A stretch of 7,987 nucleotides of DNA, taken from contig JAUHXB010000046.1 in assembly GCA_030427215.1 (NCBI GenBank), positions 1-7,987 of the forward strand, given 5' to 3'. Both the position numbers and the translations under genes were made by a program. The notes beneath the pieces are model-generated. The model saw only the letters and a program-made list of their open reading frames with translations, did no database searches and was not told where the DNA came from. The DNA comes from Alphaproteobacteria bacterium. Its GTDB lineage: Bacteria; Pseudomonadota; Alphaproteobacteria; Micavibrionales; UBA1664. This document shows, one piece after another, positions 1 through 6,900 of this stretch. How positions within the stretch are numbered: position 1 is the first letter of the stretch; each line of letters begins with the position of its first letter.

Positions 1-1634
1 AAGGTGGAAGTAATGTAGCCAGTCAGCGTGATCGTGGTATATATATAGAAGGTGGCGCGGATATAGCTTCTATTGGCACTGGTTTGTATGCTGCAAACAT
101 AAAACTTGTGGGAACAGGTGGAAGTAGTTTGTTTGATAACTCTGGTATTCATATGCGAGATGGTGGAACAGAAATCAAAACAATAGATGGTAACATTCTG
201 CTTACAGGCACAGGAAATGGAAGCGCAAGTATTAATCATGGTATTTATTTACAGGCGAATGCCGACATAGTCTCTACAGGCTCAGGTGCAACTGCAGGTG
301 TTATTACACTTGATGGCACAGCTGGCAATGGTACAAACAACAGCCGTGGTGTTTATATATCTGGGGCCACAACTACTATTTCCTCAGCAGAGGGTGCAAT
401 TAATCTAACAGGAACAGGACAAGGATCTGGCACAGGTAATGATGATATAGAGATCAATGCAGCCACAGTGGAAACAACGGCGTCAACAACGGACATAACT
501 TTAAATGCTGATAATTTTGATTTAAATAATAGCGGCGTAATTAGTAGTACGGGCAATCTTTCTATTTTAAACCGCACGTCTGGCACGAGTATTGGCCTTG
601 GCGGTGGTGCGGGTGATTTAAATCTGAGCGATGCTGAACTTGCACAATTTACGGTCGGTGGTGATTTGATTATCGGATCTGCGAGTGCGGGGCTGGTAAG
701 TGTGGACAGTGTCGATTTCACAGGCATCACCAATAATAACGTTTCATTGTTGGGTGGTGGATTAACGCTGGATAATAACCTGGATGTTGGCAATGGACTA
801 GTAGTATTAACCGATGGTGCCGTGACCCTAAACGGTTCTATTTCTGCCACAGGTGGTGGCAATAGCATTATTCTCAAAGGGGCATCTTTTGATAATAATG
901 CTGGTGCATCCGCAATAGATGCCGGTGCCGGCCGCTATCTGGTTTATGTCGATGGCCCGGCTTCGACGGATAAAGGCGGTTTAAATGCGCGGCATTATTA
1001 TAACCGTGCCTATGCCGACCATCTGCCATCATCTATCACCGAAACCGGTGATGCATTTCTTTATGCTTATCAACCAACGGTGACATTAACGCCTGATACT
1101 ATTCGCCTTAATACATTCCAGCCAGGGTTTGGTAGCTTTACTTACCAGGTCTCTGGCTTGGAAACTGGTGATACTTTGAATGACGTTTTAAGCGGAATGC
1201 CAACATTCACAAAATCAAAAACCGCGCCCGGTCGCTATCAAATCCTTGGGCAAACTGGAACGTTATCAAGCCTGATAGGGTATGCGATTGATTTTGGACC
1301 CGCCGGCGTTCTTGAAATGTTATCACCGGCCGCACAGCTGAATAGTAGCGTTGAACAGACGATACAGATACCAAAGATTATCCAGCAAAATAATGATTAT
1401 GTTGTGATCACGCAAAACAACACTTTAAGTGGTTCAGGAGCATCATCATCCGAGCCGAATGGCTCACGATCGCAACCGCGATTAACCCTACGCAAGAAAA
1501 GCCAGATGAATAATGCGGATAGCTCGGAACCAAAGGCAGATGTCCGCCTTGTACAAGCGGATCTCCTCGAGATCGAGCAACCCCTCATCGATTTCTATGA
1601 TCTCTGCTCCTATAACGTAACCTATTGTCAGTGA
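1..1634 (+). CDS. TpsA-type exoprotein / filamentous haemagglutinin-like adhesin, C-terminal part (5' truncated by window)
   Basis: The frame is open from base 3 with no stop, so the gene starts upstream of the window; 543 residues are visible and the stop is TGA at 1632-1634. The first ~150 residues are Gly/Ser/Thr/Asn-rich with units 32-36 residues apart, each carrying GIY[LI]-like (GIYIE, GIHMR, GIYLQ, GVYIS) and GTG-type strands, as expected for a secreted right-handed beta-helix. Around visible residues 310-345 is a 'GRYLVYVDGP...GGLNARHYY' segment, followed by 'FLYAYQPTVTLTP' and a degenerate MBG-like domain (SGLETGDTLNDVLSG ... GRYQILG). This order is typical of proteobacterial two-partner-secretion exoproteins. 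The last residues hold two cysteines seven apart (LCSYNVTYC), like the C-terminal anchor of HMW1-type adhesins. The likely role is surface adhesion or aggregation, exported by a TpsB partner that is not visible here. Family assignment is fairly sure; ligand unknown. Confidence 0.8.
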   Translation, partial: GGSNVASQRDRGIYIEGGADIASIGTGLYAANIKLVGTGGSSLFDNSGIHMRDGGTEIKTIDGNILLTGTGNGSASINHGIYLQANADIVSTGSGATAGVITLDGTAGNGTNNSRGVYISGATTTISSAEGAINLTGTGQGSGTGNDDIEINAATVETTASTTDITLNADNFDLNNSGVISSTGNLSILNRTSGTSIGLGGGAGDLNLSDAELAQFTVGGDLIIGSASAGLVSVDSVDFTGITNNNVSLLGGGLTLDNNLDVGNGLVVLTDGAVTLNGSISATGGGNSIILKGASFDNNAGASAIDAGAGRYLVYVDGPASTDKGGLNARHYYNRAYADHLPSSITETGDAFLYAYQPTVTLTPDTIRLNTFQPGFGSFTYQVSGLETGDTLNDVLSGMPTFTKSKTAPGRYQILGQTGTLSSLIGYAIDFGPAGVLEMLSPAAQLNSSVEQTIQIPKIIQQNNDYVVITQNNTLSGSGASSSEPNGSRSQPRLTLRKKSQMNNADSSEPKADVRLVQADLLEIEQPLIDFYDLCSYNVTYCQ

Positions 1635-1640
1635 TTGAAT

Positions 1641-1754
1641 TCAAGAGTCAGGCTTTAAATATTCTCCACCCTCGAATAGTTTGGTGACATCATAGCCTTT
1701 CATATTTTCGATTTCATTCCGCGCGGATAACGGCAGTGCCCAGGATGCCGCACA
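1641..1754 (-). other. Unrecognised short open stretch abutting the broken IS6 transposase
   Basis: In a different frame from the transposase fragment, 37 codons are open and end at a TGA (1641-1643). The last ~20 residues (MKGYDVTKLFEGGEYLKPDS) have a balanced, coding-like composition. I do not recognise the family. It could be the 3' end of a host gene into which the insertion sequence was cut, or a chance open frame. There is no ribosome-binding site before the internal ATG. Confidence 0.2.
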
Positions 1755-2058
1755 TTATACGATCAATGGATCGCCATAAATAATAATGCTTACCATTTAT
1801 TTTGACGAAGACTTCATCGATATGCCATCTCCAATTTGAATGAGGATTGTTCGATTTTTTCTTCAGATCTTTCGCAAATAAAGTGCCAAATTTATTCCAA
1901 CAATATCGAATGGTTTCGTGACAAATATCAATTCCACGTTCATGCAAAATATCTTCAACTTGTCTCAAGCTTAGTGGAAAACGCACGTAATACATTACAG
2001 CTAGTTTAATAATTTCGGGACTGGTTTTGTAATATTTGAAGTGATTTTTTTTGCTCAT
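1714..2058 (-). pseudogene. IS6-family transposase, 3'-truncated remnant
   Basis: The first ~100 of 114 residues match the IS6 (IS26-like) DDE transposase pattern. They comprise an N-terminal FKYYKTSPEIIKLAV opening, a helix-turn-helix region (about residues 25-52, PLSLRQVEDILHERGID ... ETIRYCW) and the first catalytic Asp at residue 81 in WHIDEVFVKINGKHYYLWRSID. Intact family members are roughly 230-240 residues. Here homology stops just after Asp99 (SID), and the last 15 residues before the stop look like read-through into foreign sequence. The second catalytic Asp and the Glu are missing, so the enzyme cannot be active. No recognisable sign of the lost C-terminal half is present in the other minus-strand frames down to base 1640. 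The ATG at 2058 has no clear Shine-Dalgarno, which is not unusual for transposases. Confidence 0.85.
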
Positions 2059-2096
2059 AGGTCGAAAATATCATGGCTATTTCAAAAATGCCGTTT

Positions 2097-2111
2097 TAAT
2101 CTGACAAGACC
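2097..2111 (-). repeat. Candidate terminal inverted repeat of the IS6-family element (upstream end)
   Basis: Read on the minus strand, the sequence 53 nt upstream of the transposase ATG begins GGTCTTGTCAGATTA. It resembles IS6-family ends, which usually begin GG followed by a CTGT-like core, and the distance to the start codon fits the family. The partner repeat is absent because the other end of the element is deleted, so the boundary cannot be confirmed by symmetry or target duplication. Confidence 0.35.
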
Positions 2112-2142
2112 ATTCTCTGTATGTCTCGAAAGTAAGACTTAG

Positions 2143-2160
2143 TGGTGGAGGGAGTAGGAT
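2143..2160 (-). other. tRNA 3'-end fragment (tRNA-Tyr-like), probable attachment-site remnant
   Basis: The minus strand reads ATCCTACTCCCTCCACCA. This fits the end of a tRNA: the last T-loop base and 3' half of a T stem, a 3' acceptor strand TCCCTCC (pairing with 5' GGAGGGA), discriminator A and CCA. GGAGGGA with A73 best fits tRNA-Tyr. No 5' tRNA body exists upstream: no GGAGGGA, anticodon arm or canonical T loop is seen through base 2300, and the T-loop position reads GCGTAT instead of TTCGAAT. Tyrosine integrases commonly recombine in tRNA 3' ends and leave such a copy at one element boundary. By orientation the element would lie on the higher-coordinate side. The fragment is directly visible; the att role is inferred. 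Confidence 0.5.
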
Positions 2161-2220
2161 ACGCATTCACGGCATAATTATTTGATTTTATTAAATATAT
2201 CATTCCACTTATTTCTTTAG

Positions 2221-2240
2221 TACCAACATTGATACCAACA
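2221..2240 (-). repeat. Short tandem direct repeat, possible integrase arm-type sites
   Basis: The octamer TGTTGGTA occurs twice with a 12-nt period on the minus strand (2240-2233 and 2228-2221), separated by TCAA. It lies about 60 nt inside the tRNA-like fragment. Closely spaced TTGGTA-type direct repeats near a tRNA att core resemble arm-type integrase binding sites. Two copies are weak evidence on their own. Confidence 0.3.
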
Positions 2241-2306
2241 CTTAATTAAAGTCATCGTCCATGTGTTAAATAAACGTATCAAATTAAGCTGTACTTACAA
2301 GAGCTT

Positions 2307-3056
2307 TTAAAATAAGGACGATAACATCCAAATCGCCATGCAAACCATCATCACATTTTCGGTGAGTGAGATTGCGCCCAAAGGGACATTGCTGTCGCCA
2401 CCAACACAGGCGCATTTTAAGTCTCGCTTATCGATATACACGGCCTTGATGACTGATACCGCACCAATCGACCCAATGACTAATGCCATGGGTGCTGTAA
2501 GCAGTGCAAGCATTGCGCCTGCTAACATACCAATCCCTGCAAAGGCTTCTGCATAGGGGTAGATATATGAATAGCGCACCCATCGCATAGCCAGAATATC
2601 GTATGTGATGAATTGCATTGAGAACGCGTCTAAATCACGCAGTTTTTGTACCGCCAACATGCACATGGAATAGGCCACGAATAGTCCAATGATATTGCCA
2701 ATAACAGATGGCATCATCTTGAACCCTGCAAAGTGACTAACCAATGCCATCAGAAATGTGGTGGCAAATATCGCAATCACGGGGGCGTATGTTGTATCGC
2801 CCTTATCATCAGCCTTGCCAAAATAGACTTGCAAATCGTCGTATCCACCAATTCGTTTATCTTCAATAAATGTTTGCGGTGTGGTCTTAACATGGTGCTT
2901 TTTCTTAAAGGCATCAGTTTCGTCCCGTGTGGTTAAGTGATGATCTTCAACCTCATATCCTTCACGCTCCAACAAATCCTTTGATTTAATCCCGTATGGG
3001 CAAATATGTTTATCCGTCACCATACGGTAAATAAACGCTTTTTTCGATTTCTTCAT
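2307..3056 (-). CDS. Glutaredoxin-MauE-like membrane fusion protein
   Basis: The protein has 249 residues from the ATG at 3056. This start is preferred over the longer open frame because AAGGAGAC lies at 3061-3068, four bases upstream. Residues ~6-79 form a glutaredoxin fold: CPYG at 19-22, a TTPQTFI segment with the cis-Pro at residue 60, and the IGGYDDL glutathione-binding loop (69-75). The second active-site Cys is replaced by Gly22, giving a monothiol-type site. Residues ~91-249 are about four hydrophobic segments like MauE/DoxX-type membrane proteins, with YPYAE near 167-170, CACVGG at 215-220 and LTEN at 231-234. MauE proteins are linked to thiol/disulfide maturation, so a redox role at the inner membrane is inferred, perhaps reducing or assembling metal sites. 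It lies 111 nt downstream of the secreted His-rich gene, same strand. The exact reaction is unknown. Confidence 0.75.
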   Translation of the reverse strand: MKKSKKAFIYRMVTDKHICPYGIKSKDLLEREGYEVEDHHLTTRDETDAFKKKHHVKTTPQTFIEDKRIGGYDDLQVYFGKADDKGDTTYAPVIAIFATTFLMALVSHFAGFKMMPSVIGNIIGLFVAYSMCMLAVQKLRDLDAFSMQFITYDILAMRWVRYSYIYPYAEAFAGIGMLAGAMLALLTAPMALVIGSIGAVSVIKAVYIDKRDLKCACVGGDSNVPLGAISLTENVMMVCMAIWMLSSLF

Positions 3057-3060
3057 AATT

Positions 3061-3068
3061 GTCTCCTT
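3061..3068 (-). promoter_or_regulatory. Ribosome-binding site deciding the start of the glutaredoxin-MauE gene
   Basis: AAGGAGAC on the minus strand sits four bases before the ATG at 3056. The open frame extends 16 codons further upstream, but no comparable site precedes the earlier ATG at 3104. Confidence 0.75.
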
Positions 3069-3122
3069 AATTATTATACAAATAAAAGGCCAAAAAAGTT
3101 TCATTCAGTGGACATAGCTTTT

Positions 3123-3162
3123 ACACTCACGATTACAACTTCCAAATTTGTAGGCTGAGTGT
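3123..3162 (-). promoter_or_regulatory. Nested inverted repeat / imperfect hairpin between efflux cluster genes
   Basis: Outer arms ACACTCA (3162-3156) and TGAGTGT (3129-3123) pair perfectly over 7 bp. Inside them, TACAAATT and AAGTTGTA pair 7 of 8 around a TGG loop (3152-3134). It starts six bases after the stop codon of the His-rich gene, in the 111-nt gap before the glutaredoxin-MauE start. There is no U-tract after it on the minus strand (AAAAGC follows), so it is not a standard intrinsic terminator. It could be an mRNA 3'-end stabiliser, an attenuating hairpin or an operator. Confidence 0.4.
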
Positions 3163-3167
3163 GCCCT

Positions 3168-3968
3168 CTAATTTACAATGATACCAAACGGCGCAAAAAC
3201 CTGTTTTCCATCAATTTGAACTTGTGCGAATAATTTTAAATATCCTGCATGTTCGGGTTCGATGTGAAACTGTAATGTTGGGCCACCACGTTCCGTGTCT
3301 TCGGCTGGCTCTGCACCCATAGGGTGAATGTGCGCGATAGACTGATAATCTTCATAAAAGCCAACCATATGCGCGTAAGCTCCCATAACGGGTTCAAGGA
3401 TTTTTAAAGCTTCACCATTTTTGGAAATACTCATGGTGACCATAACAGCTTCTCCAGCCTTTGGATCGCCTTCCAATTCAAGCTTGAAATCATACCCTTG
3501 TGATGAAGACTCGAGGTTCACTGTTTTATCAATTGGCTCTTTGCATTCTGCCGCACCTTTTAAATCAACAGGTATGTAATGTTGTTGAGAGCCTTTAAGT
3601 TGAACATCAGCCCATATTCTGTAAGAGCAAGCCGTTTGTGGTATGAAATTAAAAGCATATTGTCCAGTTGATGTTTGAGTTGGATGCTCATGATGATAAT
3701 CATTCAATTCAGGATCAATAATCAACAAATGAACGGGCTTTGTATGGACGACCTCAAACTGTGATACATCTAATGGCTTTGCTTGCTTATCTTGAATAAA
3801 TAAAACCACTTCATTTTCTTCACCAACCTTTAATTGGGTGGGCGTGATTGGCGTGATAACAATCTCAGGCTCTGAATGTCCATGTTCGCTATGGTCATGT
3901 CCTGGTCCTGCCCATGCTGGTAAAGCTAAAGTGGTGAGCATGGCTGTTGTTAGTAAAGTTTTAAACAT
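3168..3968 (-). CDS. Secreted His-rich periplasmic protein with duplicated H-x12-H-x-H-P motif (probable metal-binding, efflux-associated)
   Basis: The protein has 266 residues from the ATG at 3968, chosen because AAGGAG (3976-3981) precedes it and because this start gives a clean signal peptide (MFKTLLTTAMLTTLALPAWA, cleavage after residue 20). The longer open frame would bury the signal. The mature N-terminus has His24, 26, 29 and 31. Two similar beta-rich halves follow. The first has His80, His93, His95 and Pro96, then GQYAFNF...SYRIWADVQLKG; the second has His200, His213, His215 and Pro216, then TLQFHIE...GYLKLFAQVQIDG. Cys114 and Cys142 could form a disulfide. The fold resembles YtkA/CopC-like metal-resistance proteins; I recognise the type but not a named gene. 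The start overlaps the RND pump's end by 8 nt, implying translational coupling. Likely a periplasmic metal carrier or buffer for the pump (inference). Confidence 0.75.
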   Translation of the reverse strand: MFKTLLTTAMLTTLALPAWAGPGHDHSEHGHSEPEIVITPITPTQLKVGEENEVVLFIQDKQAKPLDVSQFEVVHTKPVHLLIIDPELNDYHHEHPTQTSTGQYAFNFIPQTACSYRIWADVQLKGSQQHYIPVDLKGAAECKEPIDKTVNLESSSQGYDFKLELEGDPKAGEAVMVTMSISKNGEALKILEPVMGAYAHMVGFYEDYQSIAHIHPMGAEPAEDTERGGPTLQFHIEPEHAGYLKLFAQVQIDGKQVFAPFGIIVN

Positions 3969-6900
3969 GGTTTTTCTCCTTTTGATTAAGATATGAAATT
4001 GAAGCATTTTCACCAAACCGCCAAAACACCAATGGCGTGACGATTAGATTTAAAAGCGTCGAAGTAAATAGTCCTGAAAATATAACCGTAGCAACAGGGC
4101 TAAGGATTTCCTTACCTGTTTCGCCTGCCGCCATTACAAGAGGTGTGAGGGCAAGCAGAGCCGTTAAAGCAGTCATAAGAACAGGCACAAGACGTTCCTG
4201 CGTTCCACGTTTGAGCATTTGAAGATCAAAGCTCTCACCCTCATGTTTCATGAGGTGGAGATAATGCGAGATCATCATGATGCCGTTCCGTGATGCAATC
4301 CCTGTGAGCGTCACAAATCCAACCATTGTAGCGATTGAAAACACGCCGCCTGTCAGATAGATACCAATCACAGCACCAATGAAGGATAGCGGAATAGCAA
4401 GCATAACTTGCAGACTAAGACTAACTGAACGGAAATGTGTGTAGAGAGCAAGAAACATCCCCAAAAGTGAGAAAATGCTCAAGATCAAAATGTTACGCTG
4501 TGCTGTTGCTTGGCTTTCAAATTGGCCGCCATAGCTAATGTAATAGCCTGATGGCAGTTCCAACTCTTCATCAAGTATCCTTTGAATATCTTCAACGACA
4601 CTCACCACATCACGACCTTGCGTATTGGCTTGTACAACCATACGACGGCTAACACCTTCACGGTTAATCAAGTTCGGTCCTTTGGCCTCCTCAATATCTG
4701 CAAAAAGTTGTAAAGGCACAACATTACCGCGCAGTGTTTCAAACGGGATTTTACCAATAGCTTCTTTATCCTCCCGAGCTTCATCATTAAGGCGCAAGAC
4801 AACATCAAATAAACGATTGCCATCAATGATATTGGTGACGGTTTGTCCCTGCATCGCAAGTTCTGCATGTTGTGCGGCCTCACCAATCATAACGCCATGT
4901 TGCTTGGCTTTATCACGGTCAAAATTCACATGAATTTGCGGGATTAGAAGCTGTTGCTCCATTTGCAAGTCTGCAATACCTTCAACACCTTGAACCAATA
5001 CCTGTACTTCAGCGGCTTTGGCACGCAATATATTGAGATCATCACCAAAGATTTTAATGGCAATTTGTGCGCGAACACCTGAGGTAATAAAATCAATACG
5101 GTGAGAAATAGGTTGCCCGATATTGATAATCACACCGGGAATTGAACCTAGCTTTTCACGAATGTCGGAAACGATATCTTCTTTATGTCGATCCGATGAT
5201 TTTAGTGTTACTTCTAGCTCCGTTGAGTTGACACCAAGCGCATGCTCATCTTCTTCGGCGCGACCTGTTCTTCGTCCAGTATCCGCAACTTCGGGAATTT
5301 CATGCATAAGGTTTTCTGCCAAAATACCGAGGCGATTACTTTCCTCCAACGATGTTCCCGGCGGCAATGTTACATTGATTGTAAAACTACCCTCGTTAAA
5401 TTCAGGTAAGAACTCACGTCCAAATGTAGGGACAAGCATTAACGCTCCCAAAAACAAGGCTGCGACAATCGTAAGAACGGATTTTGGGCGTGGCAAAGCC
5501 AGATTTAAAACCTTACTATGCCCTGCCTTTAACTGGCGTACTAACCAACCATCTTTTTCATCCTCCATACGTTTCATCTTTGGCAAGAGGTAAGAGCATA
5601 GGGCGGGTGTAACCGTCAATGATACGAGCATTGAGGCCACAATAGCTGTAATATAAGCCACACCAAGAGGAATAAAGACCTTCCCTTCAAGGCCGCTCAT
5701 TGCGAATAGTGGCAAGAAGACCATAAACACAATGATGGTTGAAAAGACGATAGAATTCCTGATTTCTTTTGATGCCTTAAAGACAACATTTAAAACAGGC
5801 TCTTTATTCTTCTTCTGTTTGTTTTCACGTAAACGCCTGAATACATTTTCAACATCTACAACGGCATCATCGACAAGCTCACCGATAGCCACCGCAAGAC
5901 CACCAAGTGTCATGGTGTTAATGCTCATGTCAAACCATTTAAAGATGATAAAAGACACGACCAATGACAGAGGAATTGCAACAAGTGTAATCGCAGTTGT
6001 CCTGAAATTCAGTAGGAACAAAAACAGGATAATCGCCACCAAGATAGACCCATCGCGCAACGCTTCCACAATGTTATGAATGGCATTCTCAATGAAATCG
6101 GCTTGTTTAAAGATTTCTGGATTGAGGATTATGCCTTCGGGTAACGATTTTTCAATAGATGCGAGTTCTTGTTCAATACGATCAGTCAATCCAATCGTGT
6201 CCGTACCAGGCTGTTTTGACACCGCAAGTAACACACCGGGCTTCCCATTAACAGACGCGTCACCGCGTTTGGCGATTGGTCCAGCCAATTTAACCTCTGC
6301 TACATCTGCAAGTGTTAAAGCAGGCATATCAGGCGAAACTTCTTTTGCGATGACGGTTTTTTCCAAATCATCAAGAGATCGAATAAGCCCTAAATTACGA
6401 ACCGAGTGTTCTTGGTAAGCATCAAGCAAAAAGCCACCAGTTGTGTTTACATTCGCGTTTTCCAATGCCTCGCGCACCTGATGCAAAGTAATGCCGTGAT
6501 TAAGCATTTTCTGCGGATCAACTAACACATGATATTGTTTTAAATCACCACCAATCGCCGTGATTTTTGATACACCACTAATACCTAAGAGCCGTTGCTT
6601 TACATCCCAATCAGCAATCGTTCGCAAATCAAGGGGTGATATATCAGGGTTTTCAGATGTAATACCGATAAACATCACTTCTCCCATAATTGATGATACT
6701 GGCCCCATGATGGACTGAACATCTTCGGGAAGGCTTCCTGCGACTTGATTTAATTTTTCAGCAACGATTTGTCGAGCGAGATAAATATCCATATCCCAAT
6801 CAAATTCAACATAGACAATTGAAAAGCCAATAGATGATGACGAACGAACCGTTGTTACCCCGCTTGCACCATTCATGGCGGCTTCTACTGGGAAGGTCAC

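Noticed and set aside
353..877. 174-codon minus-strand open frame
   Set aside because: It is antisense to the TpsA gene. Its Pro/Val/Leu-rich translation is what the complement of Gly/Asn/Thr-rich codons gives; no ribosome-binding site or domain is seen.
1635..1644. Perfect 10-bp palindrome TTGAATTCAA right after the TpsA stop
   Set aside because: It has no loop and no T-run, so it is not a terminator; short AT-rich palindromes are common by chance.
2143..2300. A complete tRNA gene on the minus strand
   Set aside because: Only the 3' end is present. No matching 5' acceptor strand, anticodon arm or canonical T loop is found upstream.
2286..2306. Weak hairpin (AAGCT/AGCTT) just after the glutaredoxin-MauE stop codon
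   Set aside because: Five base pairs, an 11-nt loop and no continuous U-tract; too weak to call a terminator.
3073..3078. Perfect TATAAT hexamer on the minus strand before the glutaredoxin-MauE gene
   Set aside because: A start about 7 nt downstream would fall within the ribosome-binding site, and there is no good -35 at 17 nt (AAACTT). Probably chance in an AT-rich gap.
4625..6418. Several plus-strand open frames of 100-156 codons
   Set aside because: They are antisense to the well-supported RND pump gene, have Ser/Arg-rich compositions and show no recognisable domains.
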